This document shows, in pieces, positions 1 to 8,969 of a stretch of DNA of 64,000 nt. Source of the DNA: Nocardioides aurantiacus (GTDB lineage: Bacteria > Actinomycetota > Actinomycetes > Propionibacteriales > Nocardioidaceae); contig NZ_RKHO01000001.1 in NCBI RefSeq assembly GCF_003752505.1, forward strand, positions 2,232,001 to 2,296,000, given 5' to 3'. Position numbers and translations under genes: made by a program. A model generated the notes under the pieces. That model searched no databases and had not been told where the DNA came from. It saw nothing but the letters and a program-made list of their open reading frames with translations. Position 1 is the first letter of the stretch; each line of letters opens with the position of its first letter.

Positions 1-499
1 GCCAGGCGACGTCGAGTCCCATCGACTGCATCGCGGCGTGCTCGCCCTGCGCCCACTCCACCTGGTGGGGCTCGTTCGCGATGGCGAGCGAGCCGGTGCG
101 GACGAAGTCGCAGTCGATGCCGTACGCCGCCACGGTGCGCTCGATGCCGTCGAGGTTCTCGTGGCCCAGCTCGAGCAGCTCCGACATCTCCCCGGGCCAC
201 CGCGACGTGCCGTTGCCGAAGCCGTGGGTCAGGCTGGCCTCGCAGAAGCCGCCGTTGCGGCCGCTCGCCGCGTGGCCGCAGGTCTCGGCCTCCAGCACCA
301 GCACCGAGCGGCCCGGGTCGCGCTCGACGGCCCGCAGCGCGGTCCACAGGCCGAGGTAGCCGCCGCCGACGACGACGAGGTCGGCCGCCGCCGGGCCGTC
401 GAGGCCGGGCAGCTGCTCGGGGCGGGCGGGGTCGTCGAGCCAGTAGGCCCCCGGCCGCGCGTCCCGCAGCGCGTCGGTGATCACCGCGTGGTGGGTCAC
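1..499 (-). CDS. FAD-dependent amine oxidoreductase (DAO family), 3' part missing
   Basis: The first 166 codons are present; the rest runs off the left edge. Translation from GTG at 499 gives an ADLVVVGGGYLGLWTA dinucleotide-binding motif and a GHAASGRNGGF motif, both typical of the DAO-type flavoprotein fold used by gamma-glutamylputrescine and related amine oxidases. The GTG shares four bases (GTGA) with the potC stop, so it is probably translated with the polyamine transporter genes and would oxidise an imported amine in the cytoplasm. It is clearly paralogous to the oxidoreductase at 5250-6647. Substrate is inferred from context only. Confidence 0.8.
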   Translation of the reverse strand, partial: MTHHAVITDALRDARPGAYWLDDPARPEQLPGLDGPAAADLVVVGGGYLGLWTALRAVERDPGRSVLVLEAETCGHAASGRNGGFCEASLTHGFGNGTSRWPGEMSELLELGHENLDGIERTVAAYGIDCDFVRTGSLAIANEPHQVEWAQGEHAAMQSMGLDVAW

Positions 500-1320
500 C
501 CGGCGAGCACCCGCTCCTGGCGGCGGCGGCGTACCTCCACCGCCACGACGATGACGACCGAGACCAGGAACATCACCGTGCCCACCACGTTGACCTGCAT
601 CGGTACGCCGCGCTGCGCCACGCCCCAGACGTACATCGGGAACGTGGTCGTGTTGCCGGCGTTGAGGTTGGTGATGATGAAGTCGTCGAAGGACAGCGAG
701 AACGACAGCAGCGCGGCGCCCAGGATGCCCGGGAACACCAGCGGCAGCGTCACCCGCCGGAAGGTCTGCACCTCGGTGGCGTAGAGGTCCATCGCCGCCT
801 GCTCGAGGTTGTCGTCGAGCCCGGCCAGCCGGGCTCGCACGGTGACCACCACGAAGGACAGGCAGAACATGATGTGGGCGATCAGGATCGTCCAGAAGCC
901 GAGCCGGCCGCCGAAGCCCGCCGCGACGAACAGCGCCAGCAGCGAGGAGCCCATCACGATCTCGGGCGAGGCCATCGGCAGGAAGATGCCGAGGTTGGCG
1001 GCGCTGCGGCCGTGGAAGCGGTGGCGCACCAGGGCGAAGGCCATCAGCGTGCCGAGCAGCGTCGCCACGACGGTGGCCAGCAACCCGATCTGGATGCTGC
1101 GGCTCAGCGCGCCGCACATGCCGTCGGGAGCGCACGGGTCGGCCCAGTTCTTCAGCGTGAAGCCGTCGAAGCGGTAGATCAGCCGGCTGTCGGGGTCGTT
1201 GAAGCTCATCAGGACCACGACGAAGATCGGGACGAACATGTAGAGCAGCACGAGCAGGCCGCCGGCGAGCACGAGGTGCGAGCCGACCCACCGACCGAGT
1301 CGCTGGAGGGGTCCGTTCAC
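496..1320 (-). CDS. potC: Polyamine-type ABC transporter permease (PotC-like)
   Basis: A 274-residue membrane protein with about six hydrophobic segments and the inner-membrane binding-protein-dependent loop around residues 180-210 (EQAAMDLYATEVQTFRRVTLP), where PotC-type permeases contact the ATPase. Length fits PotC of spermidine/putrescine importers. The GTG start overlaps the potB stop as GTGA, and its own stop overlaps the next oxidoreductase in the same way. It would form the membrane channel with PotB. The exact substrate (putrescine, spermidine or another amine) cannot be read from the sequence. Confidence 0.88.
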   Translation of the reverse strand: MNGPLQRLGRWVGSHLVLAGGLLVLLYMFVPIFVVVLMSFNDPDSRLIYRFDGFTLKNWADPCAPDGMCGALSRSIQIGLLATVVATLLGTLMAFALVRHRFHGRSAANLGIFLPMASPEIVMGSSLLALFVAAGFGGRLGFWTILIAHIMFCLSFVVVTVRARLAGLDDNLEQAAMDLYATEVQTFRRVTLPLVFPGILGAALLSFSLSFDDFIITNLNAGNTTTFPMYVWGVAQRGVPMQVNVVGTVMFLVSVVIVVAVEVRRRRQERVLAG

Positions 1321-2234
1321 AGCAGCTCCTCCGTCCCCGCGCGGCGTACGTAGACCAGGACCAGCACCAGGATGAGCAGCATCAGCATCACCGACAGCGC
1401 CCCCGCGACGGGGTAGTCACCGGCGTCGGTGAACAGGTTCTGGATGACGTTGCCGATCATCCGCTGGCCGGGGCTGCCGAGCAGCTGGGCGTTGATGTAG
1501 TCGCCCACCGCCGGGATGAAGGTGAGCAGCGTGCCCGACACGACGCCGGGCAGCGACAGCGGCCAGGTGACCTTGAAGAAGCCGACGAACGGGCGGGCGT
1601 AGAGGTCGCCGGCCGCCTCCACCAGGCGCGGGTCGATCTTGTCGATGCTGGCGTAGAGCGGCAGCACCATGAAGGGCAGGAAGTTGTAGACCAGGCCGGC
1701 GATGACCGCGACCGGGGTGGCGAGCAGCCGGCCGTCGGCGCCCAGCACGTGCAGGAACTGGAGCGTGTCCACCACGAAGCCGTCGTCGCGCAGCAGCAGC
1801 TTCCACGACAGCGTCCGCACCAGGAAGCTGGTGAAGAACGGCGCGATCACCAGGATCAGCATCAGGTTCTTCCAGCGGCCCGCCTTGAAGGCGATGGCGT
1901 AGGCCAGGACGTAGCCGAGCACGAGGCAGATGGCGGTCGCCACCGCGCCGTACCAGAGCGAGCGGACCAGCGGGCGCCAGTACTCCTGGACGGCGGTGAC
2001 GTAGTTGCCGAACGCCCACGACATGTCGTAGCCCTCGAGCACCGAGCCGCCGGGGTCGTAGAGGCTGGTGGCGAGCAGCGAGTAGAACGGCACCACGAAG
2101 AAGACGGCGAGCCACAGCGCGCCCGGCAGCAGCAGCCAGTAGCCGGTCAGGTTGCGGCGGGGCGGCTTGGCGGGCGGGGCCGGCTCGGGGGCGGCGGCCG
2201 ACGACCCGGCGGGCCGCGTCGCGGTCGCGGTCAC
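1317..2234 (-). CDS. potB: Polyamine-type ABC transporter permease (PotB-like)
   Basis: A 305-residue permease with an Ala/Pro-rich cytoplasmic N terminus, then a first membrane segment near residues 30-50 (GYWLLLPGALWLAVFFVVP) and about five more. The EAAGDLYARPFVGFFKVTWPLS loop near residue 210 is the ATPase-contacting EAA motif. An in-frame start exists upstream at 2312, but the GTG at 2234 makes a GTGA overlap with the potA stop, matching the coupling seen at the neighbouring junctions, so I prefer it. It pairs with PotC. Confidence 0.87.
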   Translation of the reverse strand: MTATATRPAGSSAAAPEPAPPAKPPRRNLTGYWLLLPGALWLAVFFVVPFYSLLATSLYDPGGSVLEGYDMSWAFGNYVTAVQEYWRPLVRSLWYGAVATAICLVLGYVLAYAIAFKAGRWKNLMLILVIAPFFTSFLVRTLSWKLLLRDDGFVVDTLQFLHVLGADGRLLATPVAVIAGLVYNFLPFMVLPLYASIDKIDPRLVEAAGDLYARPFVGFFKVTWPLSLPGVVSGTLLTFIPAVGDYINAQLLGSPGQRMIGNVIQNLFTDAGDYPVAGALSVMLMLLILVLVLVYVRRAGTEELL

Positions 2235-3415
2235 GACGGCAGGTCCGACCGGTCGATCCCCGCCGAGGCGTCCTGCTCGTGGTCGAGCAGGAAGGCGTAG
2301 TCGGGTCGCCACGAGACGTCGACCGACTCACCGGTGCGGAACAGCCGGCGGCGGCCGGTGTTCTGCTCGAAGACCTGCAGCTCCTGGCCCCAGGGCATCC
2401 GGACGAGGTACTGCGTGGAGACGCCCACGAAGCTGACGTCACTGATCACGCCGCCCGGGATGCTGTTGCCCGGGGCGTCGATGACCTCGCCGACCTCGGC
2501 GATCAGCACCTTCTCGGGCCGGATGCCGACCCACGCGCGGTGGCCGGCGGTGGTCTCGAGGTGCGCCCGTGCGGTCGGCACCGAGACGACGGTGCCCTGC
2601 ATGTCGACCGTGACCACGTCGCCCTCGCGGCCGACCACGGTGCCCTCGATGAGGTTGGACTGGCCCAGGAAGTTGGCCACGAAGGTGGTGCGGGGGTTCT
2701 CGTAGAGCTCGGCCGGGGCGCCCATCTGCTCGATCACGCCGGCGTTCATCACCGCGACGGTGTCGGCCATGGTCATGGCCTCCTCCTGGTCGTGGGTGAC
2801 GTGGACGAAGGTCAGCCCGACCTCGGTCTGGATCCGCTTGATCTCGATCTGCATCGAGCGGCGCAGCTTGAGGTCGAGCGCACCGAGCGGCTCGTCGAGC
2901 AGCAGCACCTCAGGGTTGTTGATCAGCGCCCGGGCCAGCGCGACGCGCTGCTGCTGGCCGCCGGAGAGCTGCGCCGGCTTCTTGCGGGCCTGCGACTCCA
3001 GCTCGACCAGGGCGAGCATCTGCTCCACGGCCGGCTTCACGTCCGAGCGCTTGCGGCGCCGCAGCCCGAAGGCGATGTTCTCGAAGATGTCGAGGTGGGG
3101 GAAGAGCGCGTAGTTCTGGAACACGGTGTTGACCGGGCGCCGGTAGGGCTTCTCCCAGGTGATGTCGCGGTCCCCCAGCGTGATGGTGCCCGAGGTCGGG
3201 GTCTCCAGCCCCGCCACCATCCGCAGCGTGGTGGTCTTGCCGCAGCCCGAGGGACCGAGCAGCGCGAAGAACGAGCCGCTGGGGATGTCGAGGTCGAGCG
3301 ACTTCACCGCGGTGAAGCTGGCGAACTCCTTGGTCAGGCTGCGCAGGTGCAGCCCGCCGCCCGTCCCGCGGTCGTCGCTCGCGTCTGCCTCCCGGGCCTC
3401 AACCGCCTGTGACAT
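2231..3415 (-). CDS. potA: Polyamine-type ABC transporter ATPase (PotA-like)
   Basis: A 394-residue ATP-binding subunit. Walker A GPSGCGKT is at 54-61, Q-loop Gln at 100, signature LSGGQ at 150-154, Walker B LLLDE at 171-175 and the switch His at 208. The C-terminal third is a TOBE-type regulatory domain (around WVGIRPEKV), as in PotA and other group-1 importers. It energises the PotB/PotC channel at the inner face of the membrane. The ATG at 3415 overlaps the 3' end of potD by 17 bases, so translation is likely coupled. Confidence 0.92.
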   Translation of the reverse strand: MSQAVEAREADASDDRGTGGGLHLRSLTKEFASFTAVKSLDLDIPSGSFFALLGPSGCGKTTTLRMVAGLETPTSGTITLGDRDITWEKPYRRPVNTVFQNYALFPHLDIFENIAFGLRRRKRSDVKPAVEQMLALVELESQARKKPAQLSGGQQQRVALARALINNPEVLLLDEPLGALDLKLRRSMQIEIKRIQTEVGLTFVHVTHDQEEAMTMADTVAVMNAGVIEQMGAPAELYENPRTTFVANFLGQSNLIEGTVVGREGDVVTVDMQGTVVSVPTARAHLETTAGHRAWVGIRPEKVLIAEVGEVIDAPGNSIPGGVISDVSFVGVSTQYLVRMPWGQELQVFEQNTGRRRLFRTGESVDVSWRPDYAFLLDHEQDASAGIDRSDLPS

Positions 3416-4598
3416 CGGACCACTCTCCTTCGTACTGCTGGTTCTGTCGCTCGTCGAGGGCCATGAAGTCGAAGGTGTCCTCGAGCTCCTCCTCGGTGGG
3501 GAAGATCAGCCGGTTGTCGACCAGCGAGTCGTCGATCTTCTCCATCTCCTCGCGGGCCCCCTCGACCGGACAGATGTAGTTGACCCACGCGGCGAGCTGG
3601 GCGGCGTTCTTGGGGTCGTAGTAGAAGTCGATCCAGGACTCGGCGTTCTCCTGGTGCTGGGCCTTGTTGGGCACCAGCATGTTGTCGCTCCAGAGGTTCA
3701 GCCCCTCCTCCGGCACCACGAACTTGATGTCGGGGTTCTCGAACTGGGCCTGGATGACGTCGCCGGACCACGCCTCGCAGGCCACGATGTTGCCGGCCGT
3801 GAGGTCCTGGATGTACTCGTTGCCGGTGAAGGCCCGGACGTGGCCGCCGCGCACGACCTTGCGCAGGTAGTCCAGCCCGTCCTGCCACTGGTCCTCGGTG
3901 AAGTCGTCGGGGTTGCCGCCGGTCACCTTGATGACGAAGGCCATCGTGTCGCGCATCTCCGAGAGCAGCGTGACCTTGCCCTTGAGGTCGGGCCGGGTGA
4001 GCAGCGCCTCGAAGCTGCCGACCTCCTTGGTCAGCTTGGCGTTGTAGGCGATGCCGGTCAGACCGCTCTGCCACGGCGCGGAGTAGGTGCGCTCGGGGTC
4101 CCAGGCCCGGTCGCGCAGCGCGGGGATCAGGTTGTCGTGGAGGTTCTGGACCTTGCTGCGCTCCAGCGGCTGCACCCAGCCCAGGTCGATCACGCGGGCG
4201 GCCATCCAGTCGGTGAGCACCATGATGTCGCGGTCGATCGCCTGGCAGTCGCCGAGCTGGTTGCGGACCTTGGCGAAGAACTCCGCGTTGTCGCTGACGT
4301 CGTCGGTGTAGTCGACCGTGATCCCGGTCTGCTTCTCGAACAGCTGCAGCGTGCTGACGTAGTCCTTCTCCGGCGGGTCGATGTAGGCTGGCCAGTTGGA
4401 CACGATCAGGTCCTTGGCCCGGGCCGACATGTCGGCCGCCTTGCACGTGCGGGGGTCCTGCACCGCCGAGGGCGTGCCGAACAGCGGCAGCACCGCGACG
4501 CTGCCCAGCGCGAAGGCGCTCGCCCCCGCCCCCTTGAGGAACGTACGACGCGACAGCGGGCCCTGGGCCCCACCGCCTGCCAGTCGGTTGCCTGCCAC
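3399..4598 (-). CDS. potD: Polyamine-type ABC transporter substrate-binding protein, Tat-exported
   Basis: A 399-residue periplasmic-type solute-binding protein of the PotD/PotF family. Residues 16-22 read SRRTFLK, a textbook twin-arginine motif followed by a short hydrophobic stretch, so it is probably exported folded by Tat. Typical PotD segments include LIVSNWPAYIDP near the mature N terminus. The start is GTG at 4598, preceded by a strong AGGAGG ribosome-binding site about five bases away. It is the first gene of the leftward operon potD-potA-potB-potC-oxidoreductase. Its divergent promoter region is shared with an Lrp/AsnC regulator. Confidence 0.88.
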   Translation of the reverse strand: MAGNRLAGGGAQGPLSRRTFLKGAGASAFALGSVAVLPLFGTPSAVQDPRTCKAADMSARAKDLIVSNWPAYIDPPEKDYVSTLQLFEKQTGITVDYTDDVSDNAEFFAKVRNQLGDCQAIDRDIMVLTDWMAARVIDLGWVQPLERSKVQNLHDNLIPALRDRAWDPERTYSAPWQSGLTGIAYNAKLTKEVGSFEALLTRPDLKGKVTLLSEMRDTMAFVIKVTGGNPDDFTEDQWQDGLDYLRKVVRGGHVRAFTGNEYIQDLTAGNIVACEAWSGDVIQAQFENPDIKFVVPEEGLNLWSDNMLVPNKAQHQENAESWIDFYYDPKNAAQLAAWVNYICPVEGAREEMEKIDDSLVDNRLIFPTEEELEDTFDFMALDERQNQQYEGEWSDVTGG

Positions 4599-4664
4599 CC
4601 GGTCCTCCTCGTCGTCCGCGGCACACCTTCACACGACAGCAGGCCCAGTGACAAGGGATTCCGT

Positions 4665-4687
4665 CGTGGCGACACATGATTGCCACG
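4665..4687. promoter_or_regulatory. Candidate operator between potD and lrp-like gene
   Basis: CGTGGC, an 11-base spacer and GCCACG form a perfect six-base inverted repeat; adjoining TTC and GAA partly extend the symmetry. It lies 67 bases upstream of potD and 85 bases upstream of the Lrp-like start, in the 173-base divergent intergenic region. Its position suggests a binding site for the adjacent Lrp/AsnC protein; this is inference. Confidence 0.45.
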
Positions 4688-4771
4688 GAAACGTCACATT
4701 CGAGGCGCTCCGAGCACGGAATGAGGCGTCACGTGCTTGCCGTCGGCGCGACCGGACGACACCATGGCCCC

Positions 4772-5248
4772 ATGACGGACAGGCCCGTGACCCGGGGGAA
4801 CGGTCTCATCGACGACGTCTCCAAGTCGATCATCGAGCAGCTGCAGCAGGACGGCAGGCGCTCGTACGCCGCCATCGGCAAGGCCGTGGGGCTCTCCGAG
4901 GCCGCCGTGCGGCAGCGGGTGCAGCGGCTCACCGACGCCGGCGTGATGCAGATCGTCGCCGTCACCGACCCGCTCCAGCTCGGCTTCGGCCGCCAGGCCA
5001 TGGTCGGCATCCACACCGACGGACCGGTGCAGCCGGTCGCGGACGCGCTCGCGGAGATGGACGAGATCATCTACGTGGTGATGACCGCCGGCGGCTACGA
5101 CGTGCTGTGCGAGGTGGTCAGCGCCAGCGACGAGGAGCTGCTCGACCTCGTCGCGCGCCGGATGCGGGCGGTGCCGGGGGTGCGCTCGACGGAGACCTTC
5201 ATGTATCTCAAGCTGGCCAAGCAGACCTACTCGTGGGGCGTCCGCTGA
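4772..5248 (+). CDS. Lrp/AsnC family transcriptional regulator (first copy)
   Basis: A 158-residue regulator with an N-terminal helix-turn-helix at about 33-53 (YAAIGKAVGLSEAAVRQRVQRL) and a C-terminal ligand-sensing RAM-type domain (about 70-150). ATG 4772 is chosen over an in-frame start 96 bases upstream because it begins at the conserved region and leaves a normal intergenic space. It is divergent from the pot operon and lies one base upstream of an amine oxidoreductase, so it probably senses an amine or amino acid and controls both. The C terminus KQTYSWGVR is almost identical to that of the copy at 6733-7206. Confidence 0.88.
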   Translation: MTDRPVTRGNGLIDDVSKSIIEQLQQDGRRSYAAIGKAVGLSEAAVRQRVQRLTDAGVMQIVAVTDPLQLGFGRQAMVGIHTDGPVQPVADALAEMDEIIYVVMTAGGYDVLCEVVSASDEELLDLVARRMRAVPGVRSTETFMYLKLAKQTYSWGVR

Positions 5249-5249
5249 G

Positions 5250-6647
5250 GTGCCGACGACCCCGTCGTCCTACGCCGACCTCTCGCTGTGGCACGCGACC
5301 CTGGGCGAGCCGCTGGTGCCCCGGGCCTCCCTCCCCGGCAGCGGCGAGGCCGACGTCGTGGTGGTCGGCGCCGGCCTGACCGGGCTGTGGACCGCCTACT
5401 ACCTCGTGCGGGCCGACCCGACGCTGCGCGTGGTGGTGCTGGAGCAGGAGATCGCCGGCTTCGGCGCGTCGGGCCGCAACGGCGGCTGGTGCAGCGCGCT
5501 GTTCCCCACCTCCTGGGACGCGCTCGTGGCCGCGGGCGGGCACGACGGCGCGCTGCGGCAGCACCGGGCGATGCAGGAGACGGTCCGTGAGGTGGGCCGG
5601 GTCGCCGCCGCGGAGGGCATCGGGGCCGACTACGTCCGGGGTGGCACGGTCACCCTGGCCCGCTCGGCGGTGCAGCTGGAGCGGCTCCGCGAGGCGGTCG
5701 GCACGGCCCACGCGCGCGGGTTCACCGAGGACGACGAGCGGCTGCTGGACGCCGGTGAGGCGCGGTCGCTGCTCGACGCCGACGGCGTCCTCGGCGGCAC
5801 CTTCACGCCGCACACCGCCGCCGTGCACCCGGCCCGGCTGGTGCGTGGGCTGGCCCGCGTCGTCGAGGCCGCCGGTGTCCGCGTCCACGAACGGACCCGC
5901 GCCACCCGGATCGCCCCCGGGCGGGTCGAGACCGACCACGGCACCGTCCGCGCCGCCCACGTGGTGCGGGCCACCGAGGGCTGGACCGACCGGCTCGCGC
6001 CGCGCGCCGTGGTGCCGGTGTACTCCCTCATGGTCGCCACCGAGCCGCTCGACGAGGCCGCCTGGGCCCGGATCGGGCTCCACGACCGGCCCACCTTCAC
6101 CGACGGCCGGCACCGCATCATCTACGGCCAGCGCACCGCCGACGGTCGGCTGGCCTTCGGCGGCCGCGGGGCGCCGTACCACTTCGGCAGCCGCGTCCAC
6201 CCGTCGTACGACGCGGAGCCGCGGGTCTTCGACGACCTCGAGCGCACCCTGCGCGAGCTCCTCCCCCAGCTCGGCGACGCCGCGACCGGGGTGCGGTTCA
6301 CGCACCGCTGGGGCGGACCGCTGGCCATCGCCCGCGACTGGGCCGCCTCGGTCGGGCTGGACCGGGCGACCGGGCTGGCCTGGGCGGGCGGGTACGTCGG
6401 CGACGGCGTCTCGACCACCAACCTGGCCGGCCGCACGCTGGCCGACCTGATCACCGGCACCGCCAGCGACCTGGTCGACCTGCCGTGGGTGCAGCACCGC
6501 AGCCGTCGCTGGGAGCCCGAGCCGTTGCGCTGGCTGGGCATCAACGCCGGGCTGATGGCGATGACGCTGGCCGACGCCGAGGAGGAGCGCACCGGACGCA
6601 GCAGCCGACTGGCCCGGCTGATGGCGCCCCTCACCGGCGGGCACTGA
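5250..6647 (+). CDS. FAD-dependent amine oxidoreductase (DAO family)
   Basis: A 465-residue flavoprotein. VVVVGAGLTGLWTA near 36-49 is the Rossmann FAD-binding motif (GxGxxG at 40-45), followed by VLEQE and FGASGRNGGW (71-80), and a C-terminal FAD-contacting GYVGDGVSTTNLAG segment. This architecture matches gamma-glutamylputrescine oxidase-like and other amine oxidases, which release an aldehyde, ammonia and hydrogen peroxide. GTG 5250 follows the regulator stop by one base, so the two are co-transcribed. It is paralogous to the truncated gene at 1-499. The precise amine substrate is unknown. Confidence 0.85.
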   Translation: MPTTPSSYADLSLWHATLGEPLVPRASLPGSGEADVVVVGAGLTGLWTAYYLVRADPTLRVVVLEQEIAGFGASGRNGGWCSALFPTSWDALVAAGGHDGALRQHRAMQETVREVGRVAAAEGIGADYVRGGTVTLARSAVQLERLREAVGTAHARGFTEDDERLLDAGEARSLLDADGVLGGTFTPHTAAVHPARLVRGLARVVEAAGVRVHERTRATRIAPGRVETDHGTVRAAHVVRATEGWTDRLAPRAVVPVYSLMVATEPLDEAAWARIGLHDRPTFTDGRHRIIYGQRTADGRLAFGGRGAPYHFGSRVHPSYDAEPRVFDDLERTLRELLPQLGDAATGVRFTHRWGGPLAIARDWAASVGLDRATGLAWAGGYVGDGVSTTNLAGRTLADLITGTASDLVDLPWVQHRSRRWEPEPLRWLGINAGLMAMTLADAEEERTGRSSRLARLMAPLTGGH

Positions 6648-6684
6648 CCGCCCGGAAACCTCGTCGGCCGGGCCCGGCGGGTGC

Positions 6685-6702
6685 GATCATCGCCAGGTGA
6701 TC
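6685..6702. promoter_or_regulatory. Candidate palindromic site upstream of second Lrp-like gene
   Basis: GATCA, eight bases, TGATC: a five-base inverted repeat ending 30 bases before the start of the second Lrp-like regulator. Lrp/AsnC proteins often bind their own promoters, so autoregulation is plausible, but the repeat is short and could be chance. Confidence 0.25.
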
Positions 6703-6732
6703 AAGGGCGAGCTCGTGCACGAGGGAGCAGCC

Positions 6733-7206
6733 GTGGCGACGACGACGCGACCGACGCAGGCCCGGATGGACCCCGCGACCAAGGCGATCATCGGGCTGCT
6801 CCAGCGTGACGGCCGGCGACCGTACGACGAGATCGCCGACGAGCTCGGGCTGACCGAGGCCGAGGTCGAGCAGCGCGTGGCCCGCCTCGAGGACGCCGGG
6901 CTGCTCCAGATCACCGCCGTCACCGACCCGCTGCAGATGGGGTTCGCCCGCCAGGCGATGCTCGGCGTCACCGTGAGCGGGGTGCCTCCCAAGGTCGTGG
7001 CGCAGGCGGTCTCGCAGATCCCCGAGGTCTCCTACGTCGTGCTCACCGCCGGCGGGTTCGACCTGCTGGTCGAGGTGATCGGCACCAGCGACGCCCACCT
7101 GCTCGAGCTGGTCACCCGGATCAAGCCCCTCGAGGGCGTGACCGCGGTCCAGCCCTTCCTCTACCTCGAGCTGCACAAGCAGACCTACACGTGGGGCGTG
7201 CGCTGA
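6733..7206 (+). CDS. Lrp/AsnC family transcriptional regulator (second copy)
   Basis: A 157-residue regulator with the same plan as the copy at 4772-5248: helix-turn-helix at about 32-52 (YDEIADELGLTEAEVEQRV), then the ligand-sensing domain, ending KQTYTWGVR. Both share the AVTDPLQ stretch after the DNA-binding domain. GTG 6733 is chosen because GAGGGAG lies at ribosome-binding distance; an in-frame GTG exists at 6697. It lies 85 bases after the oxidoreductase and probably belongs to the same polyamine or amino acid locus. The duplication implies two different ligands or target sets. Confidence 0.86.
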   Translation: MATTTRPTQARMDPATKAIIGLLQRDGRRPYDEIADELGLTEAEVEQRVARLEDAGLLQITAVTDPLQMGFARQAMLGVTVSGVPPKVVAQAVSQIPEVSYVVLTAGGFDLLVEVIGTSDAHLLELVTRIKPLEGVTAVQPFLYLELHKQTYTWGVR

Positions 7207-7219
7207 GCACGTCCTGGGC

Positions 7220-7223
<4 letters not shown>
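7203..7223. terminator. Small hairpin spanning two convergent stop codons
   Basis: CTGAGC, nine bases, GCTCAG. The left arm contains the stop of the Lrp-like gene and the right arm the stop of the leftward acyl-CoA ligase. It could act as a weak bidirectional terminator; there is no T-tract. Confidence 0.3.
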
Positions 7224-8872
<1,649 letters not shown>

Positions 8873-8969
8873 CGTGGGTCCTTCCGGGGAACGGTGGGCG
8901 GGAGGGGTGGAGCGAAGCCTGTCCCACCGGCGACCCGATGACCAGACCCCGTCTCCTAGGGTCGTGCGG

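Noticed and set aside
3159-4679. Long forward open frame opposite potA and potD
   Set aside because: It is antisense to clear transporter genes, repetitive in composition and without a ribosome-binding site.
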